Below, piece after piece: positions 1 to 9,116 of a DNA stretch of 45,172 nt. The notes beneath the pieces were generated by a model. It had not been told where the DNA came from. It did no database searches and saw only the letters and a list, made by a program, of their open reading frames with translations. The first letter of the stretch is position 1; every line of letters begins with the position of its first letter. Position numbers and translations under genes: made by a program. Source of the DNA: JBBQYA01 sp038209155 (GTDB lineage: Bacteria > Bacteroidota > Bacteroidia > Sphingobacteriales > Sphingobacteriaceae); contig JBBQYA010000012.1 in NCBI GenBank assembly GCA_038209155.1, positions 1 to 45,172 of the forward strand, written 5' to 3'.

Positions 1-153
1 ACCTTGAGCTTCTTGAACATCGCGCGGCCGAGCGGATTCTTCGGCAGCATGCCCTTGACCGCGATTTCGATCACGCGCTCGGGGTGCGATGCCAGCAGGT
101 CGCGCAGGCTGGTGGTCTTGAGGTTGCCGATGTACCCGGTGGTGCGGTGGTCT
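1..153 (-). CDS. rplM: Ribosomal protein L13 fragment, foreign DNA at a chimeric contig end
   Basis: Read on the minus strand, bases 1-152 encode an internal stretch of ribosomal protein L13, including HPERVIEIAVKGMLPKNPLG followed by RAMFKKLKV, the most conserved block of bacterial L13. The residue pattern (TGYIGNLKTTSLRDLLASHPERV) is gammaproteobacterial in style, perhaps Lysobacterales. The stretch is strongly G+C-rich with G/C third positions, unlike everything to its right. Both ends are missing: the left end is the window edge, and the right end stops abruptly near base 153, where A+T-rich sequence encoding a different protein in another frame begins. I read this as an assembly or library chimera, not a transferred gene, because only about 50 codons are present and they interrupt another reading frame. 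Confidence 0.88.
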
Positions 154-2280
154 TTGAATTATATAATCTGACTGCGAACTTTTCTTTAGCGCATCTTCTG
201 CATCTAATTTTTCTTGAGCTAATCTTCGAGCATCGTCCTGTTTTTTTCTTTCTAATTCTAAACTAGCTAATTCAATTTCTTTCTTCTCCTTATTTGCTTG
301 ATCAATTGCAGCTTGTTGGTCTGATACTCGTTTGGCTTCTGCCAATTTAATCTTTTCAGCTTCCTCAGCCTTCCTTACATTTTCCTTTTCAATTGCTGCC
401 AATCTATCTGCATCCACTTTCGCTTTTGCTTCTGCTGCCAATCGATCAGATTCTGCTTTTGCATTTTTATCTTTCTCGATAGCTGCCAATCGATCTGCAT
501 CCACTTTTGCTTTTGCTTCTGCCGCCAATCGATCAGATTCTGCTTTTGCATTTTTATCTTTCTCGATAGCTGCCAATCGGTCTGCATCCGCTTTTGCTTT
601 TGCTTCTGCCGCCAATCGATCAGATTCTGCTTTTGCATTTTTATCTTTCTCGATAGCTGCCAATCTATCTGCATCCACTTTTGCTTTTGCTTCTGCCGCC
701 AATCGATCAGATTCTGCTTTTGCAATTTTATCTTTCTCGATAGCTGCCAATCTATCTGCTTCCACTTTTGCTTTTGCTTCTGCTGCTAATCGATCAGATT
801 CTGCTTTTGCAATTTTATCTTTCTCGATAGCTGCCAATCTATCTGCTTCCACTTTCGCTTTTGCTTCTGCTGCTAATCTATCAGATTCTGCTTTTGCATT
901 TTTATCTTTATCGATAGCTGCCAATCTATCTGCTTCCACTTTTGCTTTTGCTTCTGCTGCTAATCGATCAGATTCTGCTTTTGCATTTTTATCTTTCTCA
1001 ATGGCTGCCAATCTATCTGCTTCCACTTTTGCTTTTGCTTCTGCTGCCAGTCGATCAGATTCTGCTTTTGCATTTTTATCTTTCTCAATAGCTGCCAATC
1101 GGTCTGCATCCACTTTTGCTTTTGCTTCTGCTGCCAATCGATCAGATTCTGCTTTTGCATTTTTATCTTTCTCGATAGCTGCCAATCTATCTGCTTCCAT
1201 TTTTGCTTTTGCTTCTGCCGCTAATCGATCAGATTCTGCTTTTGCATTTTTATCTTTTTCAATGGCTGCCAATCGTTCTGCTTCCACTTTTGCTTTTGCT
1301 TCTGCTGCTAATCGATCAGATTCTGCTTTTGCATTTTTATCCTTCTCAATGGCTGCCAATCTATCTGCTTCTGCTTTTGCTTTTGCTTCCGCTGCTAATC
1401 GATCAGATTCTGCTTTTGCATTTTTATCAGCATCTATTTTAGCCAATCGATCTGTTTCCAATTTCGCTTTTGTTTCCGCTGCGAGTCGATCTTGAACAGC
1501 TTTTGCATTTTTATCAGCATCTATTTTAGCCAATCGATCTGTTTCTACTTTCGCTTTTGCTTCTGTTGCTAATCGGTCTTGAACAGCTTTTGCCGCTTTT
1601 GCAGCATCTAATTTTGCCAATCTTTCAGCTTCTGCTTTTGCCTTAGCATCAGATGCTATTACCAAAGATCCTCCTCCACTTTGAGAGTCAAATGCCAATT
1701 TCGCTTTTTCTCTTTTAGCTTCTAATGAGGCTTCCGTTGAATTAAAATTCTCTGTATTTTTTGCTAATTTTTCTTCGCTTTCTATCGTTTCTTCCGATCG
1801 TAATCTTTTTAATTCATCAAAAATTTCTTTCTCAGCCTCCTTATTTCTGTTACTTAATTCAGTATCAAAATCAAGACTAGATTCTCTTTTATCAAAAAAT
1901 ATTTCTGCAATTGGATCTTTAAACATGGAAGTATTTAATCCATTTACATATTTAAAAATAACAATATTGAAAATAAAATCGCGGTATGGACCTGATTCTC
2001 CTTCAGTATTTGTAATAAATGATATTTTTTTACTTACAAAACCTGGTTTAGAAACTTCAATTAGATATTTAGCATCAGGATCTAAAGAGAAAAAAAACCT
2101 TCCATTACCTGCGGTATAAGTTCCTGAAACATAAGCCGAGTTTTTAAAAACGGTAATGGATGCTCCACTTAGATTTTTATCTCCTTCTCTTACCACTCCA
2201 TCGATCTCGAATTTGAATGGTTGAGCAATACTTTGTAAACAAATAAGTATTAATAATAAAGGCAGAAATAGGCTTTTCAT
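154..2280 (-). CDS. Secreted charged-repeat protein, 3' end lost at chimeric join
   Basis: The ATG at 2278-2280 opens a frame with no stop down to the join. It is 3'-truncated, about 709 codons. Residues 1-20 form a signal peptide (MKSLFLPLLLILICLQSIAQ). The next 100 or so resemble a carboxypeptidase-regulatory-like beta-sandwich (GVVREGDKNLSGASITVFKN, then KPGFVSKKISF). A charged linker follows, then about 14 repeats of 29 residues of the type ADRLAAIEKDKNAKAESDRL plus AAEAKAKVE, then more Lys/Glu/Ala-rich helix. The composition implies a long alpha-helical rod or coiled coil outside the cytoplasmic membrane. The frame stays open by chance through the foreign L13 DNA to base 1, so an automatic caller would fuse the two. 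The true C-terminus is unknown. The family is familiar in Bacteroidota but I cannot assign a function. Confidence 0.8.
395..1650 (-). repeat. Tandem 87-bp (29-codon) repeat array inside the secreted repeat protein
   Basis: The segment GCTGCCAAT recurs at exactly 87-bp steps: 395, 482, 569, 656, 743, 830, 917, 1004, 1091, 1178, 1265 and 1352. More diverged units follow at 1439, 1526 and 1613. Each unit keeps frame and encodes 29 residues made of a 16-residue and a 13-residue half, each containing the motif DRLAA. The central units differ by only a few bases. Differences are mainly third-position changes and Ala/Thr/Val swaps, which suggests recent unit duplication or homogenisation. The number of units may vary between strains. 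Confidence 0.93.
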
Positions 2281-2415
2281 TAATTTCTTTTGAACTTTTG
2301 TAAAATAAATCATATAAAAAATAAAAATTAAACGAAAAATATTGGAACAGCGTGTACGCTATAGTTGCTTAATTGTTCAAAAGCAAAAATCGAATTTATA
2401 TTTTAAAATCTTTTA

Positions 2416-3402
2416 TTAATTATCAAAAATTAAACTTTTAATAGATTTACGTTTTTGAATTTCATCAATAATTAAATCTGCGTGCTCTCTAGAGTTTTCT
2501 ATAAACCACTCACGCGTGTTCATTCCTCCGCAAATAACGCCTGCCAAAAAAATATTAGAAACAGAAGATTCCATTGTATCTGAATGATAAATAGGTTTAA
2601 AAGGATATTCTAATTCCAGCTCTATTCCGACACTTTTCAAAAACTGAGTGTCTGGTTTATAACCTGTCATGCTAAGTACAAAATCATTTTCAATATCTAA
2701 TAACCCATCTGGAGTAGTAATTTTTACGCTTTTTTCTGCAATGAATTCTATTTTAGAATTAAAATAGGCTTTGATAGAACCTTCTTTACATCTATTTTCA
2801 ATATCTGGTTTTGCCCAATATTTTACTCTATCTGTAAATTTACTGTCTTTAATTACCATCGTAACTTCTGCACCTTTTCTAAAGCATTCCAAAGCTGCAT
2901 CAACTGCAGAATTATTTGAACCAACCACCAAAACTTTTTGGAATGCGTAATAATGTGGATCAAAAAAATAATGTTTGACTTTTTCTAATTCTTCTCCAAC
3001 CACATTTAACATCACAGGTTTATCATAAAATCCAGTGGAAATAATAATATTTTTTGCTTCGTATTTTCCTTTTGTAGTCTGAACGATAAAGTTATTTTCT
3101 ACTTTTTCTATACTCAAAACTTCTTCAAATAATTTTAAAGATCCATTTATTAATTGTGCAACACGACGATAATATTCTAATGCTTCACTCCTATTTGGTT
3201 TACTTGAAATGGAAACAAAAGGTATTTCTCCGATTTCTAACTTTTCAGAAGTTGAAAAGAAAGTCATATTTAACGGATAATTATATATTGAATTCGTTAT
3301 ACAACCTTTATCAATAATAACAAATTGAAATTGCTTTTTTTTTGCAGCCAATCCACAAGCTAAACCAATTGGACCTGCACCTATAATTAAAATATCAATC
3401 AT
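2416..3402 (-). CDS. ypdA: YpdA-family FAD/NAD(P) oxidoreductase (putative bacillithiol disulfide reductase)
   Basis: A 328-residue two-dinucleotide-binding flavoprotein. GAGPIG at residues 8-13 is the FAD Rossmann motif. NYPLNMTFFSTSEKLEIG (41-58) is a YpdA-family signature. GSNNSAVDAA (161-170) is the NAD(P)-binding glycine-rich segment, and FLAGVICGG (285-293) is the second FAD-contact motif. There is no CxxC redox pair, which separates it from thioredoxin reductase. YpdA homologues reduce bacillithiol disulfide with NADPH. A BshB1 homologue at 33.1-33.8 kb makes bacillithiol plausible in this organism. The gene stands alone and is divergent from the MFS gene at 3517. Start ATG at 3400-3402. 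Family assignment is firm; substrate is inferred. Confidence 0.86.
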   Translation of the reverse strand: MIDILIIGAGPIGLACGLAAKKKQFQFVIIDKGCITNSIYNYPLNMTFFSTSEKLEIGEIPFVSISSKPNRSEALEYYRRVAQLINGSLKLFEEVLSIEKVENNFIVQTTKGKYEAKNIIISTGFYDKPVMLNVVGEELEKVKHYFFDPHYYAFQKVLVVGSNNSAVDAALECFRKGAEVTMVIKDSKFTDRVKYWAKPDIENRCKEGSIKAYFNSKIEFIAEKSVKITTPDGLLDIENDFVLSMTGYKPDTQFLKSVGIELELEYPFKPIYHSDTMESSVSNIFLAGVICGGMNTREWFIENSREHADLIIDEIQKRKSIKSLIFDN

Positions 3403-3494
3403 ATTTCTGAGATTTTAAAGGAAACACAAATGAATCAAATTGGTTCTGACAGGCAATTATTTATAAAATATATAGGCTGATCGTGTAAATGCAC

Positions 3495-3502
3495 TACTTT
3501 TG
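3495..3502 (+). promoter_or_regulatory. Bacteroidota -7 box (TACTTTTG) for the MFS gene
   Basis: TACTTTTG matches the Bacteroidota -7 consensus TAnnTTTG exactly and ends 14 nt before the ATG at 3517. I see no TTG at the expected -33 spacing, so the call rests on the -7 box and its position. It implies a very short leader. Confidence 0.6.
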
Positions 3503-3516
3503 TCCGATTTTAAAAT

Positions 3517-4734
3517 ATGATTAAGAACAAAAGAACTGCCGCTATCGGATTTATATTCGTAACCTTATTGATAGATATTACTGGAATTGGAATCATAATT
3601 CCGGTTCTTCCAAAACTTTTAGAAAATTTGTTACATAACAATTCTATCAGTGAAATATCACAATATGGTGGCTGGTTGATGTTTTCTTACGCGATTATGC
3701 AATTTCTTTTTGCTCCAATAATAGGTTCATTAAGTGATTTTTACGGAAGAAGACCCATTTTATTATTTTCTTTATTTGGGTTCGGCATCGATTATATATT
3801 TATGGCTTTTGCACCAAGTATAATTTGGCTCTTTATCGGAAGAATTATAGCAGGTATTTTAGGAGGAAGTTTGACTACAGCTACTGCCTACATTGCAGAC
3901 ATAAGTACAGAAAAAACGCGAGCACAAAATTTTGGATTAATCGGTGCCGCATTCGGAATTGGATTTATTTTAGGTCCTGTAATTGGAGGATTATTAGGAA
4001 GTATTAATCCTAAATACCCGTTTTTGTTTGCTGCATTTTTGGCTTTTATTAATTGTATTTATGGATATTTTATTTTACCAGAATCACTATCAATTAAAAA
4101 TCGAAGAGTTTTTGATTGGAAACGTGCCAATCCAATAGGAGTATTATTGCAATTAAAAAAATATCCGATAATATCTGGCTTTATTGTTTCTCTAATGTTA
4201 ATTTACATTGCTGGACAAGCCACTCAAAGTGTTTGGACTTATTACACAATTGAGCGATTTAATTGGAATGAAAACTGGATTGGTTATTCATTAGGATTTG
4301 TAGGGCTTACAGTTGCTATAGTTCAAGGGGGATTAATCCGAATAATTGTCCCGAAACTTGGTCAAAAAAATTCAATTTATATTGGTTTAAGTTTATATGC
4401 AATTGGTTTTTTCTTATTTGCATTCGCTAATAAAGGTTGGATGATGTTTGCATTTATGATTCCGTATGCTTTTGGTGGAATTGCGGTTCCTACCATGCAA
4501 GCATTAATGAGTTCGCAAGTTCCTGCCAATGAGCAAGGAGAATTACAGGGTGGCTTAACCAGTATGATCAGTATTACAAGCATCATTGGTCCATTAATTA
4601 TGACAAACCTTTTTGCTTATTTTACCACGAAATCTAATGGAATATATTTACCGGGAGCACCTTTTTTGTTAGGTTCTGTTCTGAGTATTGCAAGTGTTTT
4701 TTTTATTAGAAAAACATTGAAAGAGCATTTATAA
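3517..4734 (+). CDS. MFS efflux transporter, TCR/Tet type
   Basis: A 405-residue protein with about twelve hydrophobic helices, normal length for a 12-TM major facilitator. The N-terminus (TLLIDITGIGIIIPVLPKLL, residues 16-35, with Asp20 in helix 1) is typical of tetracycline-efflux-like TCR/Tet transporters. The helix 2-3 loop carries MFS motif A as GSLSDFYGRRPILL (70-83). GPVIGGLLG lies in helix 5, the motif C region of drug/proton antiporters. Such proteins sit in the inner membrane and expel small molecules by proton antiport. Being TetA-like does not show tetracycline resistance, because chromosomal homologues of unknown substrate are common in Bacteroidota. It is monocistronic and convergent with mgtE. 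Confidence 0.85.
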   Translation: MIKNKRTAAIGFIFVTLLIDITGIGIIIPVLPKLLENLLHNNSISEISQYGGWLMFSYAIMQFLFAPIIGSLSDFYGRRPILLFSLFGFGIDYIFMAFAPSIIWLFIGRIIAGILGGSLTTATAYIADISTEKTRAQNFGLIGAAFGIGFILGPVIGGLLGSINPKYPFLFAAFLAFINCIYGYFILPESLSIKNRRVFDWKRANPIGVLLQLKKYPIISGFIVSLMLIYIAGQATQSVWTYYTIERFNWNENWIGYSLGFVGLTVAIVQGGLIRIIVPKLGQKNSIYIGLSLYAIGFFLFAFANKGWMMFAFMIPYAFGGIAVPTMQALMSSQVPANEQGELQGGLTSMISITSIIGPLIMTNLFAYFTTKSNGIYLPGAPFLLGSVLSIASVFFIRKTLKEHL

Positions 4735-4763
4735 AATATTATGATTAAATAAAAATCGAAAAG

Positions 4764-4791
4764 AATTACTTTCTGTAATTAAAGGTTTTTT
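4764..4791 (+). terminator. Possible weak terminator after the MFS gene
   Basis: AATTAC (4764-4769) pairs with GTAATT (4775-4780) around a 5-nt loop, with a run of T about 5 nt further on. The stem is only 6 bp and A+T-rich. It lies in the 124-bp gap between the convergent MFS and mgtE genes, where a terminator is expected. Low confidence. Confidence 0.3.
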
Positions 4792-4858
4792 TAAAATTAA
4801 TATTCTTAAATAAAATTTATATTGTTTATGATAGTTAGAAATACAATTAAAAAAAATC

Positions 4859-6190
4859 TTACAACAACAACCAAGATCCTATTCCCAAAAGCAAGGTAAA
4901 TCCTAAAGTATCTGTGCAGGTGGTAATAAAAATAGAAGACGCAACAGCTGGATCAAAACCGAGTTTTTCTAATATAATAGGGACTGAAACACCAGCTATT
5001 CCGGCAATAATCAAATTACCTGACATCGCCAGAAAAACGACAAAGCCAAGCATCCAAGTTTGATTAAAAATTATTGCAACAATACAAGCAATGAAACCTA
5101 CAATCACTCCATTAAATAGTCCGACTAAAAATTCTTTTAATACCGTTTTAAAAATAGCAGAATCAGGTAGAGAGGAAAGTGATATCCTACGAACTGTTAC
5201 TGCAAGTGCTTGTGTACCAGCATTTCCGCCCATGCCAGCAATTATTGGCATAAATACGGCAAGGATGGTTAAACTTTTAATTGTAGACGAAAAAGCAAGT
5301 ACAACTAAGCCAGCCAAAAATGCTGTTCCAAGATTTACAATCAACCAAGGCAATCTACTTTTTACTGCTTTTTTCCAGTTTCCTGTTAATTCTTCATCGT
5401 CTGAAACTCCCGCTATTTTCAAAATATCTTCGGTGGTTTCTTCCTCCATTACATCAATAATATCATCGAAAGTAACTTTTCCTAATAAAATGTGATTGCT
5501 ATCTACAACTGGAATTCCAGGCAAATTGTATTGAGATAATAATGCGGCTACTTCTTCTTGATCTGTTTCTGGCAAAACAAAAATTAAATCCGTTTGCATT
5601 AAATTCTCCAACACAGAATTTTGCTTGGCTTTAATAATGTTTTTTAAAGATATAGATCCTAATAATCTATTTACATTATCGACCACATAAATAGTGTAGA
5701 ATTCCTCCATCTCTTCTGACTGACGAATTATTTCTTCAATTGCATCTTTTTTGGTAAGACTATAATGCAATCTTATCATTTGGCTATTCATGATTCCACC
5801 TGCACTATCAGCCGCATAACTTAGTAATTGCCTTATACTTGATGCATCTTCAGGAGAAATTCCTTTTAGAATTTTCTCTCTTCTTTCTATAGATAATTGT
5901 GAAATTAGGTCAGTTGCATCATCAGCATCCAACTCTTCCACAATATTACTGACCAATTTATCATCCAAATTTTCAAATAATCTTTCTGGATGAGATTCAG
6001 CTTCCATTTCTGCAATCACCTCAGAAGCTATTTCAACAGGCAAAATATTGATGATTTGCTCTCGAGCAGATTGAGAAAGCTGCTCTAAAATAATTGCTAA
6101 TTCGGATGCATGGTATTTAGCAAGCAAATTTTTGAGATTCTCAGAATCTCCTTTTAATGCTGCCTTAACTTTCTTTATATCTTGAACCAT
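4859..6190 (-). CDS. mgtE: Magnesium transporter MgtE
   Basis: A 443-residue MgtE channel subunit of usual length. The N-terminal helical MgtE_N domain spans roughly residues 15-125, with the acidic stretch EELDADDATDLISQL (85-99). A CBS pair covers about 133-255 and five transmembrane helices fill 280-443. GGNAGTQ (321-327) and TDTLGF near the C-terminus (Asp427) match the pore-lining magnesium-selectivity segments of the family. MgtE admits Mg2+ down its gradient; the N and CBS domains close the pore when cytosolic Mg2+ is high. I chose the ATG at 6190, not an in-frame TTG at 6208, because the TTG lies inside the -7 promoter box at 6206-6213. Confidence 0.93.
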   Translation of the reverse strand: MVQDIKKVKAALKGDSENLKNLLAKYHASELAIILEQLSQSAREQIINILPVEIASEVIAEMEAESHPERLFENLDDKLVSNIVEELDADDATDLISQLSIERREKILKGISPEDASSIRQLLSYAADSAGGIMNSQMIRLHYSLTKKDAIEEIIRQSEEMEEFYTIYVVDNVNRLLGSISLKNIIKAKQNSVLENLMQTDLIFVLPETDQEEVAALLSQYNLPGIPVVDSNHILLGKVTFDDIIDVMEEETTEDILKIAGVSDDEELTGNWKKAVKSRLPWLIVNLGTAFLAGLVVLAFSSTIKSLTILAVFMPIIAGMGGNAGTQALAVTVRRISLSSLPDSAIFKTVLKEFLVGLFNGVIVGFIACIVAIIFNQTWMLGFVVFLAMSGNLIIAGIAGVSVPIILEKLGFDPAVASSIFITTCTDTLGFTLLLGIGSWLLL

Positions 6191-6497
6191 GATGCTGCGA
6201 AGATACAAACCTAAAATTTAGATAGAATAAGATAATGTTTTTAATAAAATATTGATTAAAAAGTGCACCTGAATCAATATTAAATTATGCGATAAAATAA
6301 TTGACTTATTTATTTCCTTTTTAAAAAGCCAAATTTCTTTTTAAGTTAAAATTTAGTTTTTATATTTAATTTCTTTTTATTTCTAATCTCTATTTAATAA
6401 AGAATTGATGGAATTATTTCTTTTAATTTTTTTAATAATTTATCTGTTTTTAAACAGATAGCAGTAAATTATTCTAAAAATTTATTTTTGATTAAAA
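6191..6497. other. A+T-rich intergenic gap with one inverted repeat
   Basis: This 307-bp gap separates the mgtE promoter from the 3' end of the kynurenine operon. Apart from the mgtE -7 box, it contains a 20-bp near-palindrome at 6441-6460 (TATCTGTTT paired with AAACAGATA). The rest is very A+T-rich with no reading frame or RNA gene I can support. The palindrome has no T-tract on its 3' side on the minus strand, so it is only a weak terminator candidate for the operon. Confidence 0.4.
6206..6213 (-). promoter_or_regulatory. -7 box (TAGGTTTG) for mgtE
   Basis: On the minus strand TAGGTTTG matches TAnnTTTG exactly and ends 15 nt before the ATG at 6190. It overlaps the alternative TTG start at 6208, which argues against that longer start. 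No -33 TTG is evident. Confidence 0.6.
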
Positions 6498-7844
6498 TTA
6501 AACATTCAAATATTTTTCAATAATTTCTTTTGATTTACCAGTTGTATAATTATTCTCAATATCAGGTAAAATTAATAATTGCTGAAATAATTTATCTTGA
6601 TTTTTACCTACTTCTAAAGCTTCTTTGTAGGGTACGTTAGAGAAACTCACCATAGAATATTTAGGCAAATAATGCTCTGGATAAGTCTCAGCAATCCATT
6701 TTTCAATTTTCTTTCTTAATAAAAAGACTGGGTCTGAAACTTTGTCTCGCATTTCTATGAAATTCTCATATGCCATTTCAGCGATAGCATCTGCATCAGG
6801 AATTCTTTGCTTGCTAAACTCTGATATTAATTCAGAAATATCAACATCGGAATTTTCTAATAAATTATTTAACAGAGTACAATCTTCAAAACCAGAATTC
6901 ATACCTTGACCAAAAAATGGAACTATTGCATGAGCAGAATCGCCTAACAAACAAACTTTATCTTTATAATTCCAAGGACTAGTATGGATAGTAATTAAAG
7001 ATGAAACTGGGTTATTTTCTGTTTGCTCAGCTAAATTTGGAATTAAATTATAAGCAGATGGAAAAGAATTTTTAACAAATTTATCCCATTCTTCTGTAGT
7101 TTTTAAATTCTCAAATGAATTTTCTCCTTTATACGGAATAAAAAGAGTGCAAGTAAAACTATTATCTGTGTTAGGTAATGCAATCATCATGTAACTATTT
7201 CTCGGCCAAATATGGAGTGCATTTAATTCCAATTGTGCGCTTCCATCCTTAGCAGCCGGAATGGATAATTCTTTATAACCATGTTCTAAATAACTTTGGG
7301 AATAATTGAATAAATCAGTTTTTTGAATGGCTCCTCTTATTACAGAAAAAGCTCCATCAGTTCCAAAAAGTAAATCAGCTTCAACTCTATTTTTTTGATT
7401 AGTAACTATATTTTCTACTTCTAAAGTCGCGTTATTTAAATCTACATCTGTGCACTTTTGATTAAAATGGAAAGTAACATTTGGCTCATTTGCAGCTATT
7501 TCCAAAAGTTTTTTGTTTAGTCCATTTCTAGATACAGAAAAAATAGCCTCTCCATCTTTTCCGTAATCTTGATAAACTTTTTCTCCATTAGATAAGTGAA
7601 TCATTCTGCCGGTCATTGCTATTCCAACTTTTCTGATTTCATCTTCTAGTCCAACTTTTTTTAAGGCCGTCCATCCTCTCTCACTCATTGCTAAATTTAT
7701 AGATCTGCCAGGTGGAATTATTGCAGTTCTTAAATCTGGTCTACGTTCAAATACCTGTACTTGATAACCTTTTCTTGCTAAAAAAATTGAAAGTAAAGAA
7801 CCTACTAATCCTGCGCCTGCAATTGTTATATTTTTTGTACTCAT
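6498..7844 (-). CDS. kmo: Kynurenine 3-monooxygenase (FAD)
   Basis: A 448-residue group A flavin monooxygenase that hydroxylates L-kynurenine to 3-hydroxykynurenine with NADPH and O2. GAGLVG (10-15) is the FAD Rossmann motif. PPGRSINLAMSERGWTAL (45-62) is characteristic of KMO. The flavin-binding motif GTDGAF is at 161-166 and GDSAHAIVPFFGQGMNSGFE at 301-320. A hydrophobic C-terminal membrane anchor like that of mammalian KMO is absent, as in other bacterial enzymes. It is the last gene of a four-gene leftward operon, and its ATG overlaps the kynU stop by 4 nt (ATGA), indicating translational coupling. Function is well supported by sequence and by all its neighbours. Confidence 0.94.
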   Translation of the reverse strand: MSTKNITIAGAGLVGSLLSIFLARKGYQVQVFERRPDLRTAIIPPGRSINLAMSERGWTALKKVGLEDEIRKVGIAMTGRMIHLSNGEKVYQDYGKDGEAIFSVSRNGLNKKLLEIAANEPNVTFHFNQKCTDVDLNNATLEVENIVTNQKNRVEADLLFGTDGAFSVIRGAIQKTDLFNYSQSYLEHGYKELSIPAAKDGSAQLELNALHIWPRNSYMMIALPNTDNSFTCTLFIPYKGENSFENLKTTEEWDKFVKNSFPSAYNLIPNLAEQTENNPVSSLITIHTSPWNYKDKVCLLGDSAHAIVPFFGQGMNSGFEDCTLLNNLLENSDVDISELISEFSKQRIPDADAIAEMAYENFIEMRDKVSDPVFLLRKKIEKWIAETYPEHYLPKYSMVSFSNVPYKEALEVGKNQDKLFQQLLILPDIENNYTTGKSKEIIEKYLNV

Positions 7845-9109
7845 TTAATTATTTCTTTTAAAATTTCAACAAATAGATAAACCTCTTCAAATGTGTTATA
7901 CATAGGAATAGTGGCTATCCTAATTACATCTGGTTCTCTCCAATCACAAATAACACCTCTTTCGGACAATGCTTTAAAAATCATTTTTCCATTCTTTTTA
8001 GCAACTATTGACAATTGTGATCCTCTTTCAGAACTATTTCTAGGACTTATTATTTCAAATACAATTTCTCCTCGATCATTGTTTAATTCATCAATCAAAA
8101 AAATACAAAATTCTGTTAAAGCGATACTCTTAACTCTTAATTTTTCAATTCCTGCTTCCTGAAATAATGATAATGCTGCTTTATGTGCGGCCATTGATAA
8201 CACAGGAGCATTACTTAATTGCCATCCTTCTGCACCATCTTGAGGGATAAATCCTTTTTGCATTTTGAACCTTGAAGCAGCCTCGTATCCCCACCAACCT
8301 GCGAAACGAGGTAAGTCTTTATTTTTTGAATACTTCTCATGAATAAAAACACCACTTACACCGCCTGGTCCAGAATTTAAATATTTATACGAACACCAAG
8401 TTGCAAAATCTATTTCCCAATCATGCAGTTGAAGCGGAATATTTCCAATTGCATGAGCTAAATCTACACCGATCGTAATTCCATTTTCTTTACAAACTTT
8501 TGCAATAGTTTTTAAATCAAAAACCTGACCTGTGTAGTAATTTACACCACTTAATAAAACTAAAGCGATTTCATCTTTATTCTGTAAAATCGTATTGATA
8601 ATTTTTTCTGTACTAATTAAAACCCCTTTATCAGCATTTACTTCTATAATTGAATCAGTTGTGTATCCGTGAAATTTTACTTGACTTTCTACTGCATATT
8701 GATCAGAAGGAAAAGCACTGGCTTCCATTAATATTTTATTCCTTTTCTGAGTAGGTCTATAAAAAGAGACCATCATCAAGTGCAGATTTACAGTAAGTTG
8801 ATTCATTGAAACAACTTCAATAGTCTGTGCACCTAATAATGGAGTCAACAAGGGAGTAATAGGTTCATGATAAGAAACCCAAGGATTGTTTCCAGTGAAA
8901 TGCCCTTCAACTCCATATTTTTCCCATTGCAATAGTTCTATTTCAATATATTCTCTAACTATTTTAGGCTGTAAACCCAGCGAGTTTCCACAAAAATAGA
9001 TACAATTTTTTCCGTTGTGAAGCGGAATATGATATTGATCTCTAAAGTATTTTAAAGGATCATTTTTATCACATTCAATAGCGTATTGCAAATTATTTTT
9101 TTCGTTCAT
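7841..9109 (-). CDS. kynU: Kynureninase
   Basis: A 422-residue PLP enzyme of fold type I that cleaves 3-hydroxykynurenine (or kynurenine) to 3-hydroxyanthranilate (or anthranilate) plus alanine. YFCGNSLGLQPK (38-49) is a kynureninase hallmark. GVDLAHAIGN (214-223) holds the PLP-ring Asp216, and WCSYKYLNSGPGG (238-250) carries the Schiff-base Lys242. Length is normal. It ends in a 4-nt overlap with kmo and begins 7 nt after the upstream ACMS decarboxylase gene, so the three are surely co-transcribed. Placed between 3-hydroxylation and 3-hydroxyanthranilate cleavage, it most likely acts on 3-hydroxykynurenine. Confidence 0.95.
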   Translation of the reverse strand: MNEKNNLQYAIECDKNDPLKYFRDQYHIPLHNGKNCIYFCGNSLGLQPKIVREYIEIELLQWEKYGVEGHFTGNNPWVSYHEPITPLLTPLLGAQTIEVVSMNQLTVNLHLMMVSFYRPTQKRNKILMEASAFPSDQYAVESQVKFHGYTTDSIIEVNADKGVLISTEKIINTILQNKDEIALVLLSGVNYYTGQVFDLKTIAKVCKENGITIGVDLAHAIGNIPLQLHDWEIDFATWCSYKYLNSGPGGVSGVFIHEKYSKNKDLPRFAGWWGYEAASRFKMQKGFIPQDGAEGWQLSNAPVLSMAAHKAALSLFQEAGIEKLRVKSIALTEFCIFLIDELNNDRGEIVFEIISPRNSSERGSQLSIVAKKNGKMIFKALSERGVICDWREPDVIRIATIPMYNTFEEVYLFVEILKEIIK

Positions 9110-9116
9110 TGATTGA

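Noticed and set aside
84..266. Short plus-strand frame across the left join
   Set aside because: It crosses the chimeric boundary and is antisense to both L13 and the repeat protein.
332..1495. A 387-codon plus-strand frame rich in Ser, Phe and Ala
   Set aside because: It is the antisense image of the 87-bp repeat array. The minus strand gives a signal peptide, a recognisable domain and charged helical repeats in one frame; the plus frame has none of these.
395..1650. Repeat array considered as a CRISPR array or noncoding satellite
   Set aside because: Units are contiguous with no variable spacers, 87 bp long and always in frame within a larger coding sequence.
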